A stretch of DNA of 50,432 nt. It comes from Bog-159 sp049516155. GTDB lineage: Bacteria > Acidobacteriota > Terriglobia > Bryobacterales > Bryobacteraceae. The translations under genes and the position numbers were made by a program. The notes below the pieces were generated by a model. The model was not told the origin of the DNA and did not search any database. It saw nothing but the letters and a program-made list of their open reading frames with translations. The stretch is from NCBI GenBank assembly GCA_049516155.1, contig JBEKTJ010000021.1:1-50432 (forward strand), in the 5' to 3' direction. This document shows, in pieces, positions 42,235 through 50,432 of this stretch. Numbering within the stretch: the first letter of the stretch is position 1; each line of letters opens with the position of its first letter.

Positions 42235-42621
42235 TTATTTCGGCAATGGTGCGATCTGGGAGTTGCGATACGCGATGCCGCCCAACGCCGCGGCGCCGGC
42301 AAAATTGACGACCGTCATGGCTTTGTAGACGGACGGGCGGCGATGCCGCAAGACGAGATACTCGCCTGCCAAGACCGCGGAAACGACGCCGATCTTGGCG
42401 CTGGCTTTCCCAATGCCGAAACTCGACTGGCCGAGCACCGGATTCGATTCCAGCTTGCCCCATGACGAGGCGCTATCCGCCGCCTCTGCCGCGGTCACGG
42501 CCGCGAAACTGGCCATCAACAGCTTCTTAGACCGGGCCGCCAACGATTCAGCTAACGATTCAGCCTGTACAGTAACGCCGCAAAATAGTAGAATTACAAT
42601 GCACTTGCGCATTCTTTTCAT
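42235..42621 (-). CDS. Small exported/membrane protein of unknown function
   Basis: This 128-aa protein has a signal peptide (CIVILLFCGVTVQAESLAES) and two weakly hydrophobic helices (about 70-90 and 104-118). Conserved-looking motifs are SSWGKLESNPVLGQSSFG, GEYLVLRHRRPSVYKAM and VVNFAGAAALGGIAYRNS. AAAGGAG lies eight to fourteen bases before the ATG at 42621, so translation is well supported. I do not recognise a named family. It sits head of the polysaccharide operon in the same direction, separated by 446 bases, and may belong to the same regulon. Confidence 0.7.
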   Translation of the reverse strand: MKRMRKCIVILLFCGVTVQAESLAESLAARSKKLLMASFAAVTAAEAADSASSWGKLESNPVLGQSSFGIGKASAKIGVVSAVLAGEYLVLRHRRPSVYKAMTVVNFAGAAALGGIAYRNSQIAPLPK

Positions 42622-42659
42622 CTCCTTTACCCGGAAAGCCTGCGTGGAGTGCTTTCAGG

Positions 42660-42685
42660 ACCGGCCGCTGTTGCCGCAGCGGCCG
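42660..42685. other. Strong stem-loop in the divergent region before yggS
   Basis: CCGGCCGCTG (42660-42669) and CAGCGGCCGG (42676-42685) form a perfect 10-bp stem with the loop TTGCCG. There is no T tract, and it lies between two divergent genes, so it is not a terminator. It would fall in the 5' leader of the small exported protein gene or upstream of its promoter. Confidence 0.55.
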
Positions 42686-42840
42686 GCTCCGCAATCCCCG
42701 GCGCTCAACTTACTCTGGCATATGCGCGTTTGCGTGCCTAGGGGAACAACGGGAGAACGGGTTGCATCGCTCCTACAGGTACCAGGTGCGCCGGACGTTT
42801 CGCGCCTGCATGGGATAATGGAGTCTCACTTCGAACCGGA

Positions 42841-43506
42841 ATGGAAACCCTCGAACAGAGGCTCGCCGCAGTCCGCTTGCGCATCGTAAGAGCGGCGGAC
42901 CGCGCCCAGCGGGACCCCGCGCAGATCGTGTTGCTGGCCGTCACCAAGGTTTTTCCGGCGCAAGCTATCCGCGACGCTTATGCGCTGGGGCTGCGCGAAT
43001 TCGGCGAGAACTACGTGCAGGAATTCGAAGGCAAACTGCCCCAAGTCGGCGGCCAGCCCGGCGCGCGATTCCATCTGATTGGGCACTTGCAGAGCAACAA
43101 GAGTGCGCGCGCCGCGGAGATGTTTCAGTGCATCCAGACAGTGGATTCGGGGAAACTTGCCCGGCGTCTGAACGAAGCCGGCAAAGCCCTCGACATCCTG
43201 CTGGAGGTCAAGCTCTCACCCGAGCAGGCCAAAGCCGGCGCAGCCCCGGAAGAGCTTCCCGATCTTATCGCCGCCGTGCGCGAATGCGCGAACCTGCGGC
43301 TGCTCGGCCTGATGACGATGCCGCCCTGGTCCGCCGACCAGGAACAGTCGCGCCCTTATTTCCGGCGTCTGCATGAACTGGCCGTGCGGCATGGGTTGCC
43401 GCATCTGTCGATGGGTATGTCGCACGATCTGGAAGCCGCCATCGAAGAGGGCGCCACCATCGTGCGTGTGGGGACCGCGCTGTTTGGGAAGCGCCAGAAG
43501 CCGTGA
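42841..43506 (+). CDS. yggS: YggS-family pyridoxal-phosphate homeostasis protein
   Basis: This 221-aa PLP-binding protein has an alanine-racemase-like barrel. The PLP lysine is Lys36 in LLAVTKVFP. Family signatures are REFGENYVQEF, FHLIGHLQSNKS, LLGLMTMPPW and LSMGMSHDLEAAIEEGATIV with RVGTALFG. It controls free PLP and related B6 vitamer levels in the cytoplasm rather than catalysing a reaction. A possible -10 GATAAT is at 42814-42819, 21 bases before ATG 42841, with no clear Shine-Dalgarno. It overlaps the next gene by GTGA (43503-43506). Confidence 0.94.
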   Translation: METLEQRLAAVRLRIVRAADRAQRDPAQIVLLAVTKVFPAQAIRDAYALGLREFGENYVQEFEGKLPQVGGQPGARFHLIGHLQSNKSARAAEMFQCIQTVDSGKLARRLNEAGKALDILLEVKLSPEQAKAGAAPEELPDLIAAVRECANLRLLGLMTMPPWSADQEQSRPYFRRLHELAVRHGLPHLSMGMSHDLEAAIEEGATIVRVGTALFGKRQKP

Positions 43507-44603
43507 CGGTTGGGTACTACGCGCCGTTGCCGCCCGCACGCACCGGTGTGGCGGATTACGCGGCGGCGTTGCTCGCGGCCTTGCGCCGCCATGGCGCGGT
43601 CGAGCCGCACCCGCGCCGCGCCGACGTGGCCCTTTATCACCTAGGCAACAATCAACTGCACCGCCAGATCTACAGCCGCGCGCTGGCGCAACCCGGGGTC
43701 GCGATCCTGCACGATGCCGTGCTGCATCACTTCTTTCTGGGCTCGCTCGACCGGGCCGCCTACATTGATGAATTCGTCTACAACTACGGCGAGTGGCATC
43801 GCGCGCTGGCCGACGATTTGTGGCGCGGCCGCGCCAGTTCGGGCTTCGACCGCCGCTACTTCGATTACCCGATGCTGAAGCGCATCGCGGAGCGCTCGCG
43901 CGCCGTAGTGGTGCATAATCCGGCCGCGGCCCACATGGTTCGCCGGCACTCGCCCGGCTCCGCCGTCGTTGAGATTCCGCATTTGTTCGCGGCGCCCGAG
44001 CTTCCGGCCGGCTGGGAAGTCGTCCGCCTGCGGCAGAACCTGGGCATCCCCACCCACGCCTTTCTCTTCGGAGTGTTCGGCTACCTTCGGGAATCGAAGC
44101 GTCTATTCGCCGTGCTGCGCGCATTCGATCGGCTGCGGCAAACCCGGCAGGACGTCCGGCTGGTGATCGCGGGTCCATTTGTTTCCTCCGATCTGGCGCG
44201 CGCAGCCGGTCCTCTGTTGGCCAAGCCGGGAATTCTGCGCCTGCCTTATCTTGCCGAGCGCGATTTCTGGCGCGCCGCGCTCGCGGTGGATGCCTGCATC
44301 AACCTGCGCTACCCGGCCGCCGGCGAAACCTCCGGCATCGCCATACGGTTGATGGGCGTCGGCAAGCCCGTACTGTTGACCGCCGGCGAGGAAAACTCCC
44401 GCTACCCGGAGGCCGCCTGCCTGCGCATCGAGCCGGGCTTGGCCGAAGAGGATTCGCTGTGGCACAACATGTTTCTGCTAACATCAAGGAAAGAATGTGC
44501 AGGTGAAATCGGACTCCGCGCGTCCGGGCACATCGTCGAGCGTCACCAGGCCGTTCCAATCGCCAAACAGTTTTGGGAAACATTGTGCGCCTATCGCCAG
44601 TAA
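43503..44603 (+). CDS. GT4-like glycosyltransferase
   Basis: This 366-aa protein has a GT-B layout: N-terminal YYAPLPPARTGVADYAAALL, then VAILHDAVLHHFFLGS; donor domain HAFLFGVFGYLRESKRLFAV, VRLVIAGPF and GETSGIAIRLMGVGKPVLLT. The start is GTG 43503, overlapping the yggS stop, so translation is coupled. It is outside the main polysaccharide operon and on the other strand. It could decorate lipid or protein in the envelope; the acceptor is unknown. Confidence 0.87.
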   Translation: MTVGYYAPLPPARTGVADYAAALLAALRRHGAVEPHPRRADVALYHLGNNQLHRQIYSRALAQPGVAILHDAVLHHFFLGSLDRAAYIDEFVYNYGEWHRALADDLWRGRASSGFDRRYFDYPMLKRIAERSRAVVVHNPAAAHMVRRHSPGSAVVEIPHLFAAPELPAGWEVVRLRQNLGIPTHAFLFGVFGYLRESKRLFAVLRAFDRLRQTRQDVRLVIAGPFVSSDLARAAGPLLAKPGILRLPYLAERDFWRAALAVDACINLRYPAAGETSGIAIRLMGVGKPVLLTAGEENSRYPEAACLRIEPGLAEEDSLWHNMFLLTSRKECAGEIGLRASGHIVERHQAVPIAKQFWETLCAYRQ

Positions 44604-46282
44604 CGCTATTGCTGTCTGCCGTGGCGCTGTGCGGGGTCTTGGTGGCCGCGCCCGGCCAGATCTTCGGCAGTCTCGACACTGCCGTGCCCATGCGCGACGG
44701 CGTGCGCCTCTCCGCCAATATTTTCAGGCCCGAAGCGCCCGGCCGCTATCCCACCATCCTGATCCGCACGCCTTACGGCAAAGGGCAGGCCATCTCTCCG
44801 AATTACGCGCCTTTCGTGGAGCGCGGCTATGCCGTGGTGGTGCAGGATGTGCGTGGACGGTATGCGTCGGAAGGCGTGTTCCGGCCCCTCGAACAGGAGC
44901 CGGCCGATGGCGACGATACCTTGAACTGGATCGCGCGCCAGCCCTGGTCCGATGGCAAAATCGGCATGTTGGGAGGTTCTTATTTGGGCATCGTGCAGTG
45001 GAAAGTGGCGGCCCTGAACAACCCGCATCTGAAAGCCATCTTCCCCGCCGTCTCGGGCGATGACGATTATCTGGATAGGTTCTATTCGCCGGGCGGCGCC
45101 ATGAAGCTGGGCCAGCGCCTGCTGTGGATGTCGGAGAATCTGCGTGCGCCGCGCTACCATCCCGATTTCGGCAAGTTCGTGCTCCACTTGCCCCTGCGCA
45201 CCGCCGATGTGGCCGCCACAGGGCAGACTTCCAGCATGTTCCAGGAAGCCGTGGCCCATCCGGCTTACGATTCGTTTTGGAAATCCATCAGCGTGCGCCA
45301 GCAGCTCGATAAGATCCGCGTGCCGGTGTTTTCAGTGGGCGGGTGGTTCGACAGTTTTGTGGAGAGCGATCTGGAGGCTTACACACGCCTGCGCAAGAAC
45401 TCGGGCGTCGACCGCATATTGATCGGGCCTTGGTCCCACAACAAAGCCGCGAAACTCGACACGGACTTCGGACCGGATGCCGACGTGCCGTTGCGCAGCA
45501 TGCAGATGCAGTGGTTCGACCAGTTTCTGAAAGGCCAAGACACGCCGCTGCTTTCGCAGCCTCCCGTGCGCATCTTCGTGATGGGCGCGAACCGCTGGCG
45601 CGATGCCCGGGAATGGCCCCCGCGCGCGCAACAGGAGCGCTTCTACCTGGAGAGCCGCGGCCACGCCAATACGCTCGCGGGCGATGGCCGGCTGCGCCTG
45701 GGCACGCCGACTGGCGAGGCGGACAGGTTCGTATTCGATCCGCAAGATCCCGTACCCACGGCGGGCGGCGCGGCCTGCTGCAATCCGAAGGTTTTTCCTT
45801 GGGGACCTAAGGACCAGCGCCCCGTGGAAAAGCGCCGCGACGTGCTGGTGTATACGACCGACCCGCTGCAAAAAGATGTGGAAGTGATTGGGACTGTGCG
45901 TGTGGTGCTATACGCCGCCACATCCGCGCGCGATACGGACTTCACCGCCAAACTGGTGGACGTATTTCCGGACGGGCGCGCGCAAAACCTGACGGATGGC
46001 ATCCTCCGCATGCGCTATCGCAAATCGCTGGAGAAGCAGGAATTGGCGCGCCCCGGCGAAATCTGTAAACTGACGATCGACGCGGGCGTTACCGGCAACG
46101 TGTTTCAGAAGGGCCATCGCATCCGCATGGAAATATCCAGCAGCAATTTCCCGCGCTTCGACCGCAATCCGAATACCGGCGAGCCGGTGGCCGACGCCAC
46201 CGAGTTGCGCAAGGCTACGCAGACGGTTTATCACGATGCGCGGCGGCCATCCTACGTGCTGCTGCCCGTCGTACAAGATTGA
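44585..46282 (+). CDS. CocE/NonD family alpha/beta hydrolase (S15-like)
   Basis: With GTG 44585 the protein is 565 aa; an in-frame TTG at 44573 would add four residues. A hydrophobic leader (TLLLSAVALCGVLVAA) suggests export. The family core has VPMRDGVRLSANIFRPEA, then the nucleophile in MLGGSYLGIVQW (Ser about 132), the Asp in SVGGWFDSF and the His in GPWSHNKAA. The C-terminal PepX jelly-roll domain (EVIGTVRVVLYAATSARDTD, and GHRIRMEISSSNFPRFDRNP) completes the family layout. Members cleave acyl esters or X-Pro dipeptides, including antibiotics and cocaine; the true substrate is unknown. It overlaps the glycosyltransferase stop by 19 bases. Confidence 0.9.
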   Translation: MRLSPVTLLLSAVALCGVLVAAPGQIFGSLDTAVPMRDGVRLSANIFRPEAPGRYPTILIRTPYGKGQAISPNYAPFVERGYAVVVQDVRGRYASEGVFRPLEQEPADGDDTLNWIARQPWSDGKIGMLGGSYLGIVQWKVAALNNPHLKAIFPAVSGDDDYLDRFYSPGGAMKLGQRLLWMSENLRAPRYHPDFGKFVLHLPLRTADVAATGQTSSMFQEAVAHPAYDSFWKSISVRQQLDKIRVPVFSVGGWFDSFVESDLEAYTRLRKNSGVDRILIGPWSHNKAAKLDTDFGPDADVPLRSMQMQWFDQFLKGQDTPLLSQPPVRIFVMGANRWRDAREWPPRAQQERFYLESRGHANTLAGDGRLRLGTPTGEADRFVFDPQDPVPTAGGAACCNPKVFPWGPKDQRPVEKRRDVLVYTTDPLQKDVEVIGTVRVVLYAATSARDTDFTAKLVDVFPDGRAQNLTDGILRMRYRKSLEKQELARPGEICKLTIDAGVTGNVFQKGHRIRMEISSSNFPRFDRNPNTGEPVADATELRKATQTVYHDARRPSYVLLPVVQD

Positions 46283-46288
46283 CGAAGA

Positions 46289-46318
46289 TTGACTTTGAGG
46301 CCCGTAGCGCGCTATTTT
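46289..46318 (+). promoter_or_regulatory. Predicted tRNA-Cys promoter
   Basis: TTGACT (46289-46294) and TATTTT (46313-46318) are 18 bases apart, ending 18 bases before the tRNA. A second possible -10, TATAGT, is at 46324-46329 but has no matched -35. Assignment is by eye. Confidence 0.4.
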
Positions 46319-46336
46319 TCAGTTATAGTTCCAAAC

Positions 46337-46412
<76 letters not shown>

Positions 46413-46484
46413 CTGCTAAGCGGAGCAGGCTCGCAGCCCGCGGCGGCTCTCAAGCCGTCTGCACCGTTGTTCCGGAGCTTTTCG

Positions 46485-47213
46485 TCACGCATATCGCCCT
46501 CTGATGTGGTTCCACCGCACGCGCATCGGTTCCAGAAACGCGGCCAGTCCCCGCAGTGTGGTCATCTTGGTGCCTTCCACGTCGTTCCACTTCACCGCCA
46601 CTTCAATCTCCCGGTATCCCAGCCGCCGCCCGATAAACAGCACTTCCGCGTCGAACCCAAACCCGTACAGCAACTGCCGCCGGAAAATGTCGCGCGCCGC
46701 CCGCGCTTCAAACAGCTTGAAGCCGCACTGCGTGTCGTGGAACGGCAGCCCGGTGCTCGCCCGCATCACCAGGTTGAACACCCGCCCCACGTTTTCCCGG
46801 AACCACGATTGGTGTACCCCGATCAACCGCCGGTCGAGCGCTCGCGACCCCACCGCCACTTGTGCGCCGTCACGCTCCGCCGCTTGCCACAGCTTGTCCA
46901 ATTCTTCGATGGGTGTGGAAAGATCGGCGTCCGTGAACAGCGCCCATTCTCCGCGGCACTCCAGCATTCCGTGCCGCACAGCGTAGCCCTTGCCGCGGTT
47001 GCCCGCATTGCGCAGCACGCGCAATTCCGGAAAGGCCTCGCGCATCTCCTCCGCCACCCGCGCGGTGCCATCCTTCGACCCGTCGTCTACCACCAGAATC
47101 TCGGCGAACGGCCAACCGCCCCGTTGCAGATAGCAAATCACCTGCCGTAGCGTCGCCGGCAGCCGCTTCTCTTCGTTGTAGGCTGGAATGATAATAGAGA
47201 TTGATCGGGTCAA
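46485..47213 (-). CDS. GT2 family glycosyltransferase (dolichyl-phosphate-glucosyltransferase-like)
   Basis: This 242-aa GT-A enzyme has the start ISIIIPAYNEEKRLPATLRQ, the VVDDGSKDGTA nucleotide site, the DxD in ALFTDADLSTP and the segment DTQCGFKLFEARAARDIF. The Q-C-G-F-K motif is typical of ALG5/DPM1-like polyprenyl-phosphate glycosyltransferases. It likely moves glucose or mannose to a polyprenyl phosphate. There is no C-terminal TM, so it is the soluble form. It diverges from lysS with a 39-base gap and runs toward the tRNA gene. Confidence 0.92.
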   Translation of the reverse strand: MTRSISIIIPAYNEEKRLPATLRQVICYLQRGGWPFAEILVVDDGSKDGTARVAEEMREAFPELRVLRNAGNRGKGYAVRHGMLECRGEWALFTDADLSTPIEELDKLWQAAERDGAQVAVGSRALDRRLIGVHQSWFRENVGRVFNLVMRASTGLPFHDTQCGFKLFEARAARDIFRRQLLYGFGFDAEVLFIGRRLGYREIEVAVKWNDVEGTKMTTLRGLAAFLEPMRVRWNHIRGRYA

Positions 47214-47252
47214 GGAAGACCCATAATACCTGAATTCCCTTAGGAGAACGAT

Positions 47253-48758
47253 TTGTCCCTGGAAGACGAGCTATTGCAGCAACGCCTCGCGCGGATTCGC
47301 GAGATCGAGGCGCTGGGTTTCCGGCCCTACGGCCAGCGCTTCGAATTCAGCCACACCATCCCCGGCATTCTGGCTGAATATGCCTCGAAGACCGCCGAAG
47401 AGCTGGCCGCGCCGGTGCCGGTGCGCATCGCCGGACGCGTCGAAACCTTGCGCCGCATGGGCAAGGCTGGCTTCGCGCATCTCACGCAGTCGGGCGAGCG
47501 CTTGCAGATTTATATCAAGAAGGATGCCATCCCCGAGCGCGATTTCGCCCTCTACCAGTTGATCGACCTGGGCGATATCATCGGCGTGGAAGGCTACCTC
47601 TTCCGCACCCGCACCGGCGAATTGAGCGTGCACGTCGAGCATCTGGAGTACCTTGCCAAAACCCTGCTCTCGATGCCCGAGAAATGGCATGGCCTGGAAG
47701 ATGTCGAAACGCGTTATCGCCAGCGTTACCTCGATCTGATCGCCAATCCCGAAGTGCGCCAGGTCTTCCTCACCCGCAGCCGCATTATCACTTCCTTCCG
47801 CCGCCAGCTCGAAAGCCACGGATTTGTGGAAGTGGAAACGCCGATGATGCAGCCGCTCTATGGCGGCGCAACGGCGCGGCCCTTCACCACGCATCACAAC
47901 ACGCTGGATATCGACCTGTACCTGCGGATCGCGCCGGAGTTGTACCTGAAGCGGCTGCTGGTGGGCGGCCTGGAGCGCGTTTACGAGATCAATCGCAACT
48001 TCCGCAACGAAGGCCTATCCACGCATCACAACCCCGAATTCACCATGCTGGAGTTCTACCAGGCATATACGGATTACCAGGGCATGATCGATCTTTCGTC
48101 CGAACTCTTCGCGCAAGTGGCGCGGGACGCTACCGGCGGCGTGGAAGTGGAATATCTGGGCCACAAACTGAATTTCGGATGCTTGCAGCGCTTCACTATG
48201 CGGGACGCCATCGTGGAATTCTGGCAGGGGGACGGCCGGCCCACTGCGGCCGAGGTGCGCGACCCCGCATGGCTGTTGGGCCACTCGGGCAAGACCACTC
48301 CCGGCGAGGCGCTCGCCGATATCTTCGAGCGCGTGGTCGAAGATCAACTCATCCAACCGACCATCATTTACGATTATCCCGTGGAGACTTCGCCGCTCTC
48401 GAAGACGAAGCCGGACGATCCGGCGTTTGTGGACCGCTTTGAGATCTACGTGGCGGGCATGGAAGTGGCCAACGGCTACTCCGAGTTGAACGATCCGCAG
48501 GAGCAGCGCCGCCGCTTCGACATGCAGCTTGCCATGCGCGAGCGAGGCGACGAAGAGGCGCACCGCATGGACGAGGACTATGTCCGCGCCCTCAGCTACG
48601 GCATGCCGCCCGCCGGCGGAGAAGGCATCGGCATCGATCGTCTGACCATGATCCTGACCGGCTCGAAATCCATTCGCGACGTGATCCTGTTTCCGCTGCT
48701 GCGGCCGGAAGGCCCCATCGATCTGGTGGCCCGGCTGCGCGAATTGGACGGGCGCTGA
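47253..48758 (+). CDS. lysS: Lysyl-tRNA synthetase, class II
   Basis: This 501-aa enzyme has an OB anticodon domain (about 55-150, VRIAGRVETLRRMGKAGFAH) and the class II core. Motif 1 region is HGFVEVETPMMQPLYGGATA, motif 2 INRNFRNEGLSTHHNPEFTM, and motif 3 GEGIGIDRLTMILTGSKSIR with VILFPLLRPE. It charges tRNA-Lys in the cytoplasm. The start is TTG 47253 with AGGAGA about six bases upstream; no ATG gives a full N-terminus. The LolC/E-type permease gene begins three bases after its stop, an association common in Acidobacteria. Confidence 0.97.
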   Translation: MSLEDELLQQRLARIREIEALGFRPYGQRFEFSHTIPGILAEYASKTAEELAAPVPVRIAGRVETLRRMGKAGFAHLTQSGERLQIYIKKDAIPERDFALYQLIDLGDIIGVEGYLFRTRTGELSVHVEHLEYLAKTLLSMPEKWHGLEDVETRYRQRYLDLIANPEVRQVFLTRSRIITSFRRQLESHGFVEVETPMMQPLYGGATARPFTTHHNTLDIDLYLRIAPELYLKRLLVGGLERVYEINRNFRNEGLSTHHNPEFTMLEFYQAYTDYQGMIDLSSELFAQVARDATGGVEVEYLGHKLNFGCLQRFTMRDAIVEFWQGDGRPTAAEVRDPAWLLGHSGKTTPGEALADIFERVVEDQLIQPTIIYDYPVETSPLSKTKPDDPAFVDRFEIYVAGMEVANGYSELNDPQEQRRRFDMQLAMRERGDEEAHRMDEDYVRALSYGMPPAGGEGIGIDRLTMILTGSKSIRDVILFPLLRPEGPIDLVARLRELDGR

Positions 48759-48761
48759 GCG

Positions 48762-50003
48762 GTGCCTACTTCTTTCGAGCTGTTCGTCGCGCGGCGCTAT
48801 TTGAAGGCGCGCCGCAAGGAAGCCGTCATCTCCGTCATCACCGCCATCTCCATCCTGGGCGTGGCCGCCGGTGTGATGGCGCTGGTGGTGGCGCTGGGCA
48901 TCAACAATGGCTTCCGCGATACGCTGCAGCGCAACCTGCTGGGCGCCATGGCGCACATCAACGTGCAGGAGAAGGAGCCGCGCAACGGCATCGAGAATTG
49001 GGAAGAGCTAGCGGCCAGGATCCGCAGGCTTCCGCACGTCACCGCTGCCGGGCCCGCGCTCTACACACCCATCTTCTTCTCCGGTCCCGTCATGTCGAAG
49101 GGCGGCATTCTGAAGGGCGTGGACATCGCCGCCGAGCTGCAGATCGGCGATACGCTCCGCCACTTGAAGGCGGGGTCGGTGGACCGCTTGCGCGCGGCGC
49201 CGGATGGCGGTGTCCCCGGCATCGTTCTGGGTGCGCGCCTCGCGGATGACATCGGCATGCAACTCGACGGCATGGTGAACGTGACCAGCCCGCAAGGCGA
49301 GTTGACGCCTTTCGGGCCGCGTCCCAGCATCCGCCGCTTCCGCGTGGTGGGAATCTTCGAGTCCGGCTTTTACGATATCGACGACAGTTGGGCCTATACG
49401 TCGCTGGCAGCCGCGCAGCAGGCGCTCTCCCTGCAGGATGTCGTGAATCAACTGGAAGTGAAGTTGGACGATTTGAATCGCGCGCCGGAGGTAGCCCGCA
49501 TGATTGAGCGGCTTGCCGGGCCGAAGTATGCCACCACCACCTGGATGGAGCGCAACCGGCAACTGCTGAACGCCCTCAAAATGGAGAAAGCCGTGACCGT
49601 GGTCACTATCGGGTTGATCGAACTGGTCGCCGGTTTGAATATTCTGATCACGCTGGTGATGATGGTGATGGAAAAGTATCGCGACATCGCCGTGCTGATG
49701 TCCCTGGGCGCGCGGCGCGCGCAGATTCGCGGAATCTTTATGCTGCAGGGCATCCTGATCGGCGTGGTCGGCACGGCGTTTGGGCTGGCCGCCGGATATG
49801 CCCTCTGCTACTTCGCCGATCGCTACCGCTGGATCCGCCTGGATGAGCAGGTGTACGCGCTCAGCTTCGTGCCATTCGAGCCGCGTTGGGTGGATGGCTT
49901 ATGGATAGCGGCCGCGGCGATCTTAGTCAGTTTTCTGGCGACGATCTATCCGGCGCGCAACGCTACGCGCATCGCGCCCGCCGAAGTGCTGCGGTACGAA
50001 TAG
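48762..50003 (+). CDS. LolC/LolE-family lipoprotein-releasing ABC permease
   Basis: This 413-aa permease has the LolC/E start (FELFVARRYLKARRKEAVIS), a first TM (ILGVAAGVMALVVALGINNG), a MacB-like periplasmic domain (about 45-265), and three FtsX helices at about 275-405. The conserved motif KYRDIAVLMSLGARRAQIRG is in the FtsX core, and it ends YPARNATRIAPAEVLRYE. With an ATPase (LolD) it would extract lipoproteins from the inner membrane. The GTG at 48762 follows lysS by three bases. No lolD is present before the window ends within 430 bases, and the sequence after the stop is not a LolD start. Confidence 0.92.
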   Translation: MPTSFELFVARRYLKARRKEAVISVITAISILGVAAGVMALVVALGINNGFRDTLQRNLLGAMAHINVQEKEPRNGIENWEELAARIRRLPHVTAAGPALYTPIFFSGPVMSKGGILKGVDIAAELQIGDTLRHLKAGSVDRLRAAPDGGVPGIVLGARLADDIGMQLDGMVNVTSPQGELTPFGPRPSIRRFRVVGIFESGFYDIDDSWAYTSLAAAQQALSLQDVVNQLEVKLDDLNRAPEVARMIERLAGPKYATTTWMERNRQLLNALKMEKAVTVVTIGLIELVAGLNILITLVMMVMEKYRDIAVLMSLGARRAQIRGIFMLQGILIGVVGTAFGLAAGYALCYFADRYRWIRLDEQVYALSFVPFEPRWVDGLWIAAAAILVSFLATIYPARNATRIAPAEVLRYE

Positions 50004-50432
50004 GTCGGCGCGGGCGGCATCGCTGCTAAATCCATGCAATCGCCCGCTCGCTGTGAAGTACTTCCGCCCTGGCCCAGCGACTGGCCACCGCGCCTCGGGA
50101 ACCCAAATCGACTGGTCCGATTCCTGATCGGATGCGGACCTGGGTGCATCTCTCCAGCATTTGCATATCGAGAGTTACTTCCGAGTAACCCCTACTGTGG
50201 CACGACCTGGGAGACGGCTGAGTATATCGATCCGAAGCGGCCGACCTAACCATGGCGGATTGCAGGATATTGTCGTCGTAGATGACCCGACGTTGTCGGC
50301 CCCACCGAGCTCCGCAGATCCGAAGTAAAGCGCTCAGCCGATCTGCGAGATCGCCAAGTTGATTCCCGGCCGCAGACCACGCTTTTGCCCACGCGAGCCA
50401 CCTTACACCATCACCGCTTCCGTCTCCTCACT
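50004..50432. other. Right-edge region without a supported gene
   Basis: These 429 bases have open frames on both strands, but none has a plausible start signal, recognisable motif or the third-position GC bias of neighbouring genes. Base composition is less GC-rich than the preceding gene. A minus-strand frame stays open from about 50430 to 50026 but its translation is rich in Arg/Ser and unlike any family I know. It could be a remnant gene or plain intergenic DNA. Confidence 0.5.

Noticed and set aside
50026..50430. Minus-strand frame open to near the right edge
   Set aside because: No start signal, no motif and poor codon character; insufficient to call a gene.

Overview
The window looks like a chromosomal segment of a high-GC Acidobacterium, most likely of the Solibacter/Bryobacterales type. 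The main reasons are a PadR regulator coupled to an 'acidobacterial duplicated orphan permease', three tandem secreted GloVer-repeat (TIGR03803-type) proteins, an S9 peptidase and a long exopolysaccharide operon. The assignment comes from family content only; no rRNA is present.

Layout. 1-4995: a cut-off M23 peptidase, an S9 prolyl-oligopeptidase-family gene broken by a frame change, a decayed aspartyl-tRNA synthetase fragment and a methyltransferase. 5002-6927: pterin-4a-carbinolamine dehydratase and UDP-glucose 6-dehydrogenase. 7021-10766: an orphan OmpR-type response regulator, then a PadR/ABC-permease pair whose promoter lies in a 19-bp inverted repeat. 10813-15393: three paralogous secreted seven-repeat proteins, each with its own similar promoter. 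15516-19768: a compact operon of receiver protein, porin-like barrel, cupredoxin-like protein and sensor histidine kinase.

41788 down to 19752 (minus strand) is one about 22-kb exopolysaccharide operon of 20 genes. It opens with a specialised NusG (RfaH/UpxY-like) and a small ribbon-helix-helix protein. Then come Wza-like export protein, Wzc-like tyrosine autokinase, FkbM methyltransferase, Wzx flippase, three GT4 glycosyltransferases with a Wzy-like polymerase among them, a WcaF-like acetyltransferase, a beta-helix protein, GDP-mannose 3,5-epimerase, a WcaI-like glycosyltransferase and a WbaP-like initiating transferase. The distal end is less usual: a JAMM-domain protein with zinc ribbon and tail anchor, a FecR-domain protein, a TPR protein, an O-antigen ligase/polymerase and a small basic protein. 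Most junctions overlap by a few bases or have short gaps, so co-transcription is likely. The inferred flow is: WbaP loads the first sugar on undecaprenyl phosphate, glycosyltransferases extend it, Wzx flips it, Wzy polymerises it, and Wzc/Wza control export. The distal ugd (5500-6927) could supply UDP-glucuronate.

42235-50003 is mostly housekeeping: a small secreted protein divergent from yggS, a glycosyltransferase, a CocE/NonD hydrolase, tRNA-Cys(GCA), a GT2 glycosyltransferase, lysS and a LolC/E-type permease. The last 430 bases hold no gene I can support.

The points most worth a second look are the JAMM/zinc-ribbon/tail-anchor protein in the polysaccharide operon, the receiver-porin-cupredoxin-kinase cassette, the inverted repeats flanking the -10 boxes of the three GloVer genes, the PadR operator, and two neighbouring broken genes between 2.1 and 4.3 kb. 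All functional calls rest on reading motifs by eye; no database search was possible.
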